Below are positions 1 to 7,381 of a DNA stretch of 64,000 bases, in pieces. The notes under the pieces are model-generated. The model was not told the origin of the DNA and did not search any database. It saw only the letters and a list, made by a program, of their open reading frames with translations. This DNA is from Sphingopyxis bauzanensis (GTDB taxonomy: Bacteria; Pseudomonadota; Alphaproteobacteria; Sphingomonadales; Sphingomonadaceae): the NCBI RefSeq assembly GCF_002205675.1, contig NZ_NISK01000002.1, positions 496,001 to 560,000 of the forward strand. Direction: 5' to 3'. How positions within the stretch are numbered: the first letter of the stretch is position 1; every line of letters begins with the position of its first letter. The position numbers and the translations under genes are program-made.

Positions 1-253
1 CACCGCCTGTGGCCCGAGAGTTTCGCGGCGCTCACCGTGCCGGCCTATGACGATCTCGCAGCCCACAAGGATCGCCATGTCGCGGTGCTCCGGCCCGAAG
101 ACTGGTTCGACTGGCTAATTGGCGCGCGCGCCGCTGGACATTTTGCGCCCCTTCCCCAAGAACAGTTTCAGCATCATGCCGCCGATCCAGCAGAATTTTG
201 ACGAGATGCTGGGCGCGGCCTTAAAGGGACCGCCGCCATGTGCAATCTCGTGA
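1..253 (+). pseudogene. SRAP (YedK-like) family gene, 3' end only, apparent frameshift
   Basis: The first 201 bases read as a C-terminal piece of an SOS-response-associated peptidase (SRAP) protein. HKDRHVAVLRPEDWFDWL resembles the family segment around the active-site histidine (HDRMPVILxxxDxxxWL), although the HDRMP core is altered here. In this frame the protein stops at 199-201. From about position 134 the next frame reads LDILRPFPKNSFSIMPP, which looks like the normal family tail, and runs to a stop at 251-253 inside the following gene. Loss of one GC dinucleotide in the run at 121-132 would explain the switch. SRAP proteins bind abasic sites in single-stranded DNA. The 5' part lies outside the window, so the frameshift is inferred. 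Confidence 0.5.
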
Positions 254-885
254 CCCTCAAGGCCTCGGTTGCCGAAGTCGCCTCTGCGTTCGGCGCGCGG
301 CGCCCGCTCACCAATGCGCAGCCCGGCGAAGTCTATCCGGGCGGCCAGGGTTTCGTCGTCGGCGAGGATGCGGGCACGCGCGCGCTCCAATCGATGACCT
401 GGGGCTTTCCGGTGCGGCTCAAGCATATGAAGCCGACAAGCAAGCCGAAACCGGTCAACAATGCGCGCGACGACAAGCTGATGACCTTCTGGCGGACCTG
501 GTTCACCAACCCCGCGCAACGCTGCCTCATCCCGATCACGGCTTTTGCCGAGGCCGAAGGCGAGAAAGGCCGGATGACGCGGACATGGCTACGTGTGACC
601 GACCAGCCGCTCGCGGCCTGTGCCGGCCTCTGGCGTCCGACCGACGAATGGGGCGACTGCTATACGATGGTGATGGTCGATGCCACCGAAGAGCTCTTCG
701 ACATCCACGACCGCATGCCGGTGATTCTTCCCGCCGCCGATCATGACGCCTGGCTGCAAGCCCCGCCTGAGGAGGCAATGAAGCTTGTCACCCAATATCC
801 GGCAAGTCGGCTGGAAGTCGAGCGGACCGACGTGCCCTGGTTCAGCCGGAAGACACCGAGCGCGGAAGCCCCGACGCTTCTCTAG
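238..885 (+). CDS. SOS response-associated peptidase (SRAP / YedK family)
   Basis: 215-residue protein of the SRAP family, which forms a covalent thiazolidine link between its N-terminal Cys and abasic sites in single-stranded DNA, shielding them during replication. Catalytic positions are visible: Cys2 (exposed after Met removal), Asn75 in the PVNNARDD motif, Glu105 in AFAEAEG, and His157 in the FDIHDRMPVIL motif. Length is normal for the family (about 210-230). The start is fixed by the need for Cys at position 2. It follows another SRAP gene fragment and would overlap that gene's restored reading frame by 16 bases, so this looks like a tandem duplication. No LexA-type box was recognised upstream. 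Family assignment is secure. Confidence 0.93.
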   Translation: MCNLVTLKASVAEVASAFGARRPLTNAQPGEVYPGGQGFVVGEDAGTRALQSMTWGFPVRLKHMKPTSKPKPVNNARDDKLMTFWRTWFTNPAQRCLIPITAFAEAEGEKGRMTRTWLRVTDQPLAACAGLWRPTDEWGDCYTMVMVDATEELFDIHDRMPVILPAADHDAWLQAPPEEAMKLVTQYPASRLEVERTDVPWFSRKTPSAEAPTLL

Positions 886-1098
886 CCTGCCGATTGCGAG
901 AGGGAGCATCAGCCGCAGTAAATGAACGGATCGCTGACGAACCTGCCGTGGCGGCAGCGAACAGGCTCAGAGCGCCGACCGACGCGCCAAAAAATGGACG
1001 TTCGATATCGATGATTTTACGGTACCGAAGTCATGATTTTCGGAAGAGACGCGTGAAATAACCTTGTAAATCTGGAATAGAACTCCAGAATTGCTAGG

Positions 1099-2265
1099 AT
1101 GATTGAAAGACGAATTGCAGCAGAACTGACGGAAAGGCTGGACTAAGTACCAGCTGTCGCGCTGATTGGGCCCAGGCAAGTCGGGAAGACGACGCTTGCG
1201 CTCGAGACCGGCAAGGCACGGCCTTCCATTTATCTCGACCTTGAGTCCGATGCCGACCGGGCGAAGCTCGCAGAACCCGAGCTTTTTCTCGCGACCCATG
1301 CCGACAAGCTCGTCATCCTCGACGAAGTACACCGGCTTCCGGGCCTGTTCCAGATCCTCCGCGGCCTCGTCGATGCGGGCCGCCGCAGCGGACGAAAATC
1401 CGGACGATTTCTGTTGCTCGGTTCGGCGTCGATCGATCTGCTCCGCCAATCGGGCGAAAGCCTCGCTGGGCGGATCCGCTATCTTGAAATGCGCCCGCTT
1501 GATGCGCTCGAAGTCGGTGCGGACCGGCTCGATCGCCTGTGGGTGCGCGGCGGCTTTCCCGACAGCTTTCTTGCCAGCAACGATCGGGCGAGCCAGCGAT
1601 GGCGTCAGGATTTCATCCGCACTTATCTTGAACGCGACATCCCGCTGCTGGGTCCGCGCATCGCTGCGGAAACGCTGCGACGCTTCTGGACGATGCTCGC
1701 GCATCGCCAATCGGGCCTGCTCAACGCGGCCGAACTGGCCCGCAGCCTCGGCGTCGATGCCAAGACGGTTGCAAGCTATCTCGACCTCCTGGTCGACCTC
1801 CTCCTGGTGCGCAGGCTTGAACCCTGGCACAGCAATGCCGGCAAGCGCCTCGTCAAATCGCCGCGGATTTATGTTCGCGACAGCGGCCTCGTGCATACGC
1901 TGCTAGGACTCACAACGAGCGAAGATATACTTGGACATCCGATTGCCGGTCCCAGCTGGGAAGGCCTTGTGGTCGAAACCTTGATTGCCGCCGCCCCCGA
2001 AGGGACGCATGCCTATTTCTACCGGACGGCCGCCGGTGCCGAAATCGACCTCGTGATGACCCTGCCTGGCGGTGCGCTTTGGGCCGTCGAGATCAAGCGA
2101 AGCCTGCAGCCGAAGCTTGAACGCGGCTTTCATCACGCCTGTCTCGACCTTGAACCAGAGCGGCGTCTGCTCATCTATCCGGGATCGGAGACATATCCGA
2201 TCGGCGGCGGCGTCGAAGTCATGCCGCTTATCCAGGGAAGCGAAGCACTCCTCGCAATGCACTAG
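1099..2265 (+). pseudogene. AAA ATPase with DUF4143 domain, in-frame stop near the N-terminus
   Basis: A continuous reading frame from ATG 1099 encodes a typical DUF4143-type P-loop ATPase of about 388 residues, but TAA at 1144-1146 interrupts it after 15 codons, between MIERRIAAELTERLD and VPAVALIGPRQVGKTT. The Walker A motif (GPRQVGKTT) and Walker B-like segment (LVILDEV) lie directly after the stop in the same frame, followed by the arginine-rich middle and a C-terminal DUF4143 region ending near AEIDLVMTLPGG...WAVEIKRS, a PD-(D/E)XK-like core. The next usable start in frame (TTG 1414) would omit the P-loop. The stop is one base from a Lys, Gln or Glu codon. Either a young pseudogene or a base error. 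Family known; cellular function unknown. Confidence 0.75.
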
Positions 2266-2908
2266 CTTGCGGTCATGACTCGCGCCCACGCCGCATGTCC
2301 CCTGCCCGCCGATCCGATGCGTTACCCGCCGAACAGCGATCGGATCGCGCCGGCAAACCCGACAATGAAAGCACCGCCGACCAGCGCAGTGGCGAACCAG
2401 AATTCGAATGCAGCCCTATCTCAAGGCGCTCACCTTCAATGGCTAAAGCATCCGTCAATCTGGCAGCCTCGACGGTCGTGGGACGCCTATGCCGCGAGCC
2501 TCGAGCTTGCAGGCGTGAAATTCGCCGCCGTGGTCGATGCGGTCCGGGGTTTTGTCGCACCAAGCTGCGAACGACTGCTTCGCCCATGAAGTGTTGATCA
2601 CTAAGACCACCCAAGATGCAGCCGAGGAATGACGCACGCACCGCCGCGGTCGGCGTAAGAAGGCAATAGGTGTCAATCTGGATTCAATTGGTAAACCAAG
2701 CCGCTATATCCGGCAATTTCCTGTCGTTACACCGAAACCGCGATCGGCATTGCAGGAATGGCTGTGGCAACAACGGCCCGCGGCAATGCGAGGACCATCG
2801 CGCAGCTTGTCCATCTTCATCGTTCGCGGATAGGAACCGAGAACGATGGACCATGGAGCGGATCGCGGGCGGGCGGGTCGGGAACGTGCTGGCGGCCGAT
2901 GAAACGAC
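2266..2908. other. Gene-poor gap, possible remnants only
   Basis: No intact gene is recognisable in these 643 bases. Two short stretches look like debris. On the plus strand, about 2480-2589 encodes SWDAYAASLELAGVKFAAVV and ends ...CERLLRP, loosely like the C-terminus of AbiEii/AbiGii-type nucleotidyltransferase toxins. On the minus strand, 2412-2326 encodes a hydrophobic tail (FWFATALVGGAFIVGFAGAI) ending in a stop. Both are too short to assign. The gap fits a decayed part of the accessory region. Confidence 0.4.
2818..2848 (+). promoter_or_regulatory. Inverted repeat upstream of the LuxR-type gene
   Basis: Two 12-base arms, catcgttcgcgg at 2818-2829 and ccgagaacgatg at 2837-2848, are inverted with 11 of 12 matches and a 7-base spacer. 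They end about 60 bases before the GTG start of the LuxR-type regulator. This is a plausible dimer-binding operator, perhaps autoregulatory. It is not a classical 20-bp lux box, and its role is inferred from position and symmetry only. Confidence 0.4.
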
Positions 2909-3658
2909 GTGAAGCATTTTGATCTGACGGAGGAACTCGCACACGAAATCTCCGGGGCCAAAAAAGAGGAGCAGCTATACGCTGCCCTCTCAAACGCCGC
3001 CGGACGCATGGGCTTTGATCTTTTCGCGCTCGCCTTCGATCGCCGCGGCGGCGATGCCGCATCGATGCTCGTGCACAATTATCCCGAGGCCTGGGCGAAT
3101 GTCTATGTCGGCTTCGACCTCAGCGACAGCGACCCGATCCGGCGAGCCGGTGAAAAATCCATGACGGGTTTCCAATGGCAAGATGTCGATCGTTATATCC
3201 CGCTCTCCCGCGGCGACCGGCAATTGCTGCAGGTCGCCCGCGAGAGCGGCATCGGCGACGGATTCACCGTACCGCGGCACTTGCCCGGAGAAGCCACAGG
3301 AAGTTGCTCCTTTGCCGTCGCTCCCAATGCCAGGATTCCGCTCGAGATGCTCCATGCTGCCGAGATCGTCGGCGCGGTCGCGCTTGCCTCGGCGCGGCAA
3401 CTCATTGGGACAGGCGCCTATACGCGGCGGGCGGCGCTGACCGAGCGGCAGCGCGAATGTGTGCTCTGGTCGGCCCGCGGCAAGACCGCCGGCGAGACCG
3501 CCGGCATTCTCGGCATCAGCGAGGAAACCGTGAACCGCCATCTCAAGATGGCGCGCGGGCGCTATTCGGTTCATTGCCGCCAGATGCTCATCCTGTGCGC
3601 CCTCTTCGACGGGGTCATCGGCTTTTCCGATGTCTACGACTGGTGGCGCCCGCTCTGA
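2909..3658 (+). CDS. LuxR family transcriptional regulator with autoinducer-binding domain (LuxR solo)
   Basis: 249-residue regulator. Residues 15-165 form an autoinducer-binding domain with the conserved scattered residues of the family: W62, Y66, D70, D75-P76, W90 and G118. Residues 177-225 form a LuxR-type helix-turn-helix (LTERQRECVLWSARGKTAGE, then ILGISEETVNRHLKMAR). Family members bind acyl-homoserine lactones or related signals and regulate transcription as dimers. The start is GTG, chosen because no upstream ATG is in frame and the N-terminus matches family length. No LuxI synthase is seen nearby, so this would be a solo responding to self-made signals from elsewhere in the genome or to foreign signals. 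A 31-base inverted repeat lies just upstream. Confidence 0.88.
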   Translation: MKHFDLTEELAHEISGAKKEEQLYAALSNAAGRMGFDLFALAFDRRGGDAASMLVHNYPEAWANVYVGFDLSDSDPIRRAGEKSMTGFQWQDVDRYIPLSRGDRQLLQVARESGIGDGFTVPRHLPGEATGSCSFAVAPNARIPLEMLHAAEIVGAVALASARQLIGTGAYTRRAALTERQRECVLWSARGKTAGETAGILGISEETVNRHLKMARGRYSVHCRQMLILCALFDGVIGFSDVYDWWRPL

Positions 3659-3959
3659 CGCGCGCCAGAAAATCGACCGCGGCATACCCAGTTCTGATTA
3701 TCGCTCGGCTATTACAGGAAGATCGAAAAAGTGACCGAGCTATAGAAAGCGCACGTCGGGCATGCACACTGACACCTTTAGCTGAAAGCCTGGACATTCG
3801 AGCCAGAGCCCGGTCACCCGCTCATAATCCGAGCGTTCTTTTATCGTGCCGCCCATCATTGCAATTGCAATCAGAACTGTACCCGTGGGCGGTTCTATCG
3901 ACCGAGATTCTGGTGCCGCGCATGTCTTGCTCGTAATTTTTTGTCCTCTCTTTATCAAT
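3659..3959. other. Intergenic gap, nothing recognised
   Basis: About 300 AT-richer bases between the LuxR-type gene and the thermonuclease remnant. I expected the missing N-terminal half of the nuclease here (a DGDT-type motif) but did not find it in any frame. No RNA gene or clear repeat was seen. Confidence 0.4.
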
Positions 3960-4444
3960 TTCGGACAGGATTGTCTTCCTGCAGCACTGGTCGAGGGCAA
4001 GAGCGTGCGATGCGAGCAACAGGGCATCGACAATTATGGCCGCAGAGTTGCAACCTGCCGCGTCGGCAGGATCGACCTGTCGGCCGCCATGGTCGATGCC
4101 GGGCTCGCCATCGCGCTGCCGCATTTCACAGCCGCTTATGCCTCGAACGAAGCGCGCGCGCGCGAGCAGCGCCGCGGCATCTGGGCGGGGACATTCGAGC
4201 GGCCCAGCGACTATCGCGCCGCGCACCCGGCGCCATGGTCAAGGTCTGCGCCGCAGGCCGCACCGCGGCGGAGCCATGCGCCCCCCTCCCCTTCCGGGAA
4301 CTATTATCGCGGCTGCAACGAGCACGCGCCGCGGGCGCCGCGCCGCTTTATCGCGGTCAGCCGGGCTACCGGCCCGAGATGGATGGCGATAGCGATGGCG
4401 TTGGCGACGGCATTGCCTGCGAGCCCTATCGGCAGCGGCGATAG
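3960..4444 (+). pseudogene. Thermonuclease (SNase-like) remnant with Excalibur-type C-terminus, truncated and frameshifted
   Basis: The frame starting near 3960 encodes the second half of an SNase-like nuclease: ALVEGKSVRCEQQGIDNYGR, then RIDLSAAMVDAGLAIALP and EARAREQRRGIWAG. The N-terminal half with the usual DGDT and catalytic residues is absent. A calcium-binding Excalibur-like tail follows, but it starts in one frame (NYYRGCNE, up to 4322) and continues in the next (ARAAGAAPLYRGQPGYRPEM, then DGDSDGVGDGIACEPY) to a stop at 4442-4444. One missing G at about 4322 would restore GCNEARAAG. The gene therefore carries a 5' truncation plus a one-base deletion and is very unlikely to make an active nuclease. 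Confidence 0.75.
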
Positions 4445-4487
4445 CGCCCGCCGGTTCTCCGACCCGTCAACCTTATGTTTCTTTTTG

Positions 4488-4509
4488 GCGCAATTATTGA
4501 CTTTTGCGC
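4488..4509 (+). promoter_or_regulatory. Inverted repeat and putative promoter of the toxin-antitoxin operon
   Basis: The arms gcgcaa (4488-4493) and ttgcgc (4504-4509) are perfect inverted repeats with a 10-base spacer. The spacer carries a TTGACT -35-like element (4497-4502); a weak TATGCT -10-like element follows at 4522-4527 with long spacing. Position and symmetry suggest the operator bound by the Xre-like antitoxin to repress its own operon. The promoter call is tentative. Confidence 0.45.
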
Positions 4510-4546
4510 GCGAAAGGAACATATGCTGTCGGACAAGGAGCGTACA

Positions 4547-4930
4547 ATGGCGACGGCAGCTGCCAAGTTGATGGATCGGAAAGACCTGACGGGTCCGGCG
4601 CTGCGGACCTTTTTCAGTATTGCCGAGGCCTGGGGGCTCAATGAGGCTGAGCAGATGGCGATCCTCGGACTCGATAGCCGTTCGACGCTGCAGAACTGGA
4701 AGCGCGGCGCGGTCGCGGCACTGTCGAAGGATGCGCTCGAGCGGATTAGCTATGTGATGGGCATCTACAAGGGCCTGCAGATCCTCGTGCCGGCGAGCGC
4801 CGACAAATGGGTGCGCAAGCCGAACAGGGCGCAGCTTTTTGCGGGCCAGTCGGCGCTCGACCGGATGGTCTCGGGCAATGTCGCGGATCTTTATGTCGTG
4901 CGGCAATATATCGACGGCCAGCGCGGCTGA
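4547..4930 (+). CDS. Antitoxin of RES-Xre toxin-antitoxin pair (MbcA/ParS/DUF2384-like)
   Basis: 127-residue antitoxin. The N-terminal part holds a helix-turn-helix-like Xre region (TGPALRTFFSIAEAWGLNEA, then ILGLDSRSTLQNWKRG); the C-terminal part is the DUF2384 region (AQLFAGQSALDRMVSG), the usual binding site for the RES toxin. Antitoxins of this family neutralise the partner by capping its active-site cleft and repress the operon. ATG 4547 was chosen because AAGGAG lies 6 bases upstream. ATG 4523, in frame and preceded by AAAGGA at only 4-5 bases, would add 8 residues. The toxin GTG follows the stop after 3 bases, indicating co-translation. Confidence 0.87.
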   Translation: MATAAAKLMDRKDLTGPALRTFFSIAEAWGLNEAEQMAILGLDSRSTLQNWKRGAVAALSKDALERISYVMGIYKGLQILVPASADKWVRKPNRAQLFAGQSALDRMVSGNVADLYVVRQYIDGQRG

Positions 4931-4933
4931 CCC

Positions 4934-5623
4934 GTGCCCACCCAGATTCCCGTCACCGCGACCCATTGGGCGCCCTGCTACCGCATCATCCCGAGCCGCT
5001 TTCCGCCCATCGGGCTGTTCGAGAAGGTCGCGGTCCCCGAGGATCTCGACGCGGTCTTCCAGATCGAGGCGATGACCAATGATCGGCTCCGCGACGAGGT
5101 CGGCGACCTCGCGCTCGTGCCGGCGGAGGATCGCGTCGCAGGTCCCGGCGCGACGCCGATCATGGCCGCATTCACCCATCTCAACCCCGCAGGCAGCCGC
5201 TTCAGCGACGGCAGCTTCGGCGTTTTCTATGCCGCCCTCACGCTCGATACCGCGATCGCGGAAACCAGACACCACCGCGCCAAATTCCTTGCCGCAACCG
5301 ACGAACCCGAACAGGAGATCGACATGCGCGTCTATGCGGTCGATCTCCAGGCCGATCTCCATGACATCCGCCCACTCGGGGACAGCCACGCGGATCTCTA
5401 TGACCCGGACAGCTACATCCATGCGCAGGGGCTCGCGACCGAGCTGCGCGATGCAGGGTCGGATGGCATCCGCTACCTGAGCGTCCGCCACCAAGGCGGC
5501 GAATGCGCCGCCGCCTTCCGGCCCCGCCTCCTATCGAACTGCCGGCAGGAGAGACATCTGTGCTATATGTGGGACGGCAGTGCGATCCATACCGTCTATG
5601 AAAAGAAGAGCCTCGACGACTGA
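4934..5623 (+). CDS. RES domain toxin (NAD-targeting)
   Basis: 229-residue RES-domain protein. Characterised members degrade or phosphorolyse NAD+, or ADP-ribosylate a metabolic enzyme, and so arrest growth. The diagnostic residues are present in order: R89 (AGSRFSDG), Y99 (FGVFYAALTLDTAIAE), E110 in the same motif, and S183 (IRYLSVR). An N-terminal extension (CYRIIPSRFPPIGLFE) is typical of the longer RES group. The GTG start lies 3 bases after the antitoxin stop. All catalytic positions look intact, so the toxin is probably functional even though several neighbouring genes are decayed, which fits retention by addiction. Confidence 0.88.
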   Translation: MPTQIPVTATHWAPCYRIIPSRFPPIGLFEKVAVPEDLDAVFQIEAMTNDRLRDEVGDLALVPAEDRVAGPGATPIMAAFTHLNPAGSRFSDGSFGVFYAALTLDTAIAETRHHRAKFLAATDEPEQEIDMRVYAVDLQADLHDIRPLGDSHADLYDPDSYIHAQGLATELRDAGSDGIRYLSVRHQGGECAAAFRPRLLSNCRQERHLCYMWDGSAIHTVYEKKSLDD

Positions 5624-6017
5624 GGCGCGCTTGCCGCCGTGCCAAGCCCGCTTCCAGAAAAATCCACACGCCCGGCAGCCCGAAGGGCCAAGAAAACGCG
5701 CTCTTGGCGAGGCCGCAGCGGAGCGGCGTGCGATGCGCGCCAGTGCCTAGCCGCTGCCCCGAAAGGAAACTGAGCCAAGTGCGCCCGCGCGGCCGGCTAT
5801 CTGCGCGACCCCTGGCCGAGCCTTCGAGGCCAGAGTGCGCCCAACAGATGCCGCGCACCTCCCCCTCCCCCTTGTCGCCCTCCCCGCTGCCACTCAAAAG
5901 CAGGACGCTTCACTCTGACGCCACTTTGACGGCATCCGCGCCGAGTGACCTGATGAACGCATCGTGATTTATCACCAAAGCGCGCCTCATGCCCGCTCGC
6001 CTTGTGACATGGGCTCC
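5624..6017. other. Gap between the toxin gene and the IS remnant
   Basis: Nearly 400 bases with no convincing gene. A short minus-strand piece near 5960-5905 encodes FIRSLGADAVKVASE followed by a stop and could be the tail of a lost gene, but it is too short to assign. No RNA structure was recognised. Confidence 0.35.
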
Positions 6018-6086
6018 GGTCGTGTCCCATACGGTGGTGTAGGTTCGCCGGCGTAGCCTTAGCGATCTCCGGCGAAGCCGGGTTGA

Positions 6087-6413
6087 TCATGCTGCCATGG
6101 CGGGCAACGTGATGGTAGCATTACCGCTTAATCCCGAGACGCTCTCAAGGGTCATGTAGCGGCAACGCTGGACCGCCCATTCATCGTTCTGTTCCAGCAG
6201 GATGGCGCCGACGAGGCGTGTAATCGCCGCCTCATTGGGGAAGATGCCGACGACGTCGGTGCGCCGCTTGATCTCGCCATAGGCCGCACCCGTCAGGCCG
6301 CCCACTTCCAGTTCCATCAGGCGCTGCGCGGCAAAGCTGATCATGTCGCGCAGAAAATCGCCATCGGCGCTCTTCCCAACCAGCGCATTCAAGTCCATCT
6401 GATCCTTGGTCAT
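6087..6413 (-). pseudogene. IS256-family transposase, internal deletion
   Basis: 108-residue frame. Residues 1-46 ([20 protein letters not shown] and on to [10 protein letters not shown]) match the N-terminus of IS256-family Mutator-like transposases, which are normally about 400 residues. Residue 47 onward ([20 protein letters not shown], then [18 protein letters not shown]) matches the extreme C-terminus. Roughly 290 residues, including the DDE triad, are missing. The junction [10 protein letters not shown] suggests recombination between short similar sequences (GE in both halves). The frame stayed open across the deletion. ATG 6413 follows GGAGAA on the minus strand. Product, if made, is inactive as a transposase. 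Confidence 0.8.
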
Positions 6414-6481
6414 CGGTGTTCTCCGTAAGTTGAGTTTTGCAACACAAGCTTACCGAAGTTCGCCGATGACCACCCGCGAAA

Positions 6482-6528
6482 CTGACCGGACACTACAGCG
6501 CTTTTTCGTTTAGCGCGTGTCCGGTCAG
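6482..6528. repeat. Long perfect hairpin in the IS remnant
   Basis: Arms ctgaccggacac (6482-6493) and gtgtccggtcag (6517-6528) are perfect inverted repeats. The 23-base loop contains a second short stem (gcgct with agcgc). The structure lies between the transposase start and the right terminal repeat and may be a remnant of another element's end, or part of this element's transposition signals. Confidence 0.6.
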
Positions 6529-6684
6529 CTTCGCTACCGGCAGAACCTACACCACCGCTGGGGGCACGACCGCGGGCCACAACAGTCCGCCGAAACGCCC
6601 CCGTGGGCCGTCGAAAATATTTGATTTTAAAGGAAAAATGTTCGCCGGTGTCCGCAGCAGGTCGCCGGTAGAAAAAAACGGCTT

Positions 6685-6761
6685 TGGTAGCGGAGGAGGG
6701 ACTCGAACCCCCGACACGCGGATTATGATTCCGCTGCTCTAACCAGCTGAGCTACTCCGCC
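6685..6761 (-). tRNA. tRNA-Met (CAT), elongator type
   Basis: The minus strand reads as a full cloverleaf. The acceptor stem GGCGGAG pairs with CTCCGCT (one G-U), the D-arm contains AGCTCAGCTGGTTAGAGC, and the anticodon stem GCGGA/TCCGC encloses the loop ATCATAA with anticodon CAT. The T-arm contains GGGGGTTCGAGTCCC. CCA is encoded at 6687-6685. The anticodon corresponds to plus-strand atg at 6725-6727. The absence of a mismatched first pair and of the initiator-type three G-C pairs points to elongator Met; a lysidine-modified Ile tRNA cannot be fully excluded. A run of seven T follows on the transcribed strand. The accessory region lies on the 3' side of the gene. Confidence 0.96.
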
Positions 6762-6822
6762 CCGAAGGGTCGCCGCGACGGGCGAGCAGCGCCTATAGGC
6801 AGGGTGTTGGCGCTGGTCAATA

Positions 6823-7320
6823 TCATGTGCGCGCCCCGCGAAAATTCCGCGCGAAGGCGGCTTCCCACGGGCCGCCGCGATAGTGGTGGGCGGCGAGGCC
6901 GGTGATCGTTAGCGCGCGCGGCTGGAAATCGGCGGCGAGTTCGGCAAGCAGCGCGCGCGCCTCGCTGGGCGCGACCTTGTTCTGGACGGTGATGTGGAGC
7001 CGCGGTGTGCCCTGGTCCTGCGCGGTCAGCATGCCGGTGAAATGCTCGGCGATCCGTTCGCGGATCGCGAGCAGGTCGGGGCTGTCGATGCGATAGGCGA
7101 CGCCTTTGCCAAGCGAGTACAGCTCACGCAGCCGCGCCGCGGGCGGCGGGGTATCGGCGACGATACGGCGGATCAGGCCGTCGAGTTCGTCCAGCGCCGA
7201 CGGCGGCAGCTGGTGGAACAGCGTGATATGTGCACTCAGATAATTGCGCTCGGGCGGGAAATGCGCGGCGCGCAGCGTGTCGAAAAAACGCTGGTCGGCC
7301 GCACCCATCGTCGCGGTCAC
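6823..7320 (-). CDS. 2'-5' RNA ligase / cyclic phosphodiesterase superfamily protein (LigT-like)
   Basis: 165-residue member of the 2H phosphoesterase superfamily. The two signature motifs are H31-I-T33 (AHITLFHQLPP) and H109-I-T111 (RLHITVQNKV). Relatives hydrolyse 2',3'-cyclic phosphates or 1''-2'' cyclic ADP-ribose, or ligate RNA ends; the substrate here is unknown. The start is uncertain: GTG 7320 gives MTATMGAADQ, no ATG lies further upstream in frame, and ATG 7308 is an alternative. It follows the peroxiredoxin gene on the same strand after about 60 bases, so the two are probably co-transcribed. Confidence 0.82.
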   Translation of the reverse strand: MTATMGAADQRFFDTLRAAHFPPERNYLSAHITLFHQLPPSALDELDGLIRRIVADTPPPAARLRELYSLGKGVAYRIDSPDLLAIRERIAEHFTGMLTAQDQGTPRLHITVQNKVAPSEARALLAELAADFQPRALTITGLAAHHYRGGPWEAAFARNFRGART

Positions 7321-7381
7321 GATGATGGGTGCGGCGCCAGCGGCCCGGACGGGAGGGGGAATGGCCGGGCCGCTAATTGTG

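Larger units (their letters stand above)
6018..6572 (-). mobile_element. Internally deleted IS256-type element with terminal inverted repeats
   Basis: A small element of about 550 bases bounded by inverted repeats: 6018-6046 on the left and 6543-6572 on the right, sharing ggtcgtg and cggtggtgtaggttc with about 25 of 29 matches. Inside is a minus-strand open frame joining the first part of an IS256-family transposase directly to its last part; the catalytic middle is gone. A 12-bp perfect hairpin (6482-6493 with 6517-6528) lies on its right side. No clear target duplication was seen. Such an element could move only if an intact relative elsewhere supplies transposase. Confidence 0.65.

Noticed and set aside
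967..1896. 310-codon minus-strand frame opposite the ATPase
   Set aside because: The plus strand carries the Walker motifs and DUF4143 features; the minus frame has none.
5900..5965. Short minus-strand tail FIRSLGADAVKVASE as a gene remnant
   Set aside because: Only about 20 codons, no family recognised and no upstream continuation.
6011..6580. Target site duplication for the IS256-type remnant
   Set aside because: The 8-9 bases outside the terminal repeats do not match, so no duplication can be claimed.
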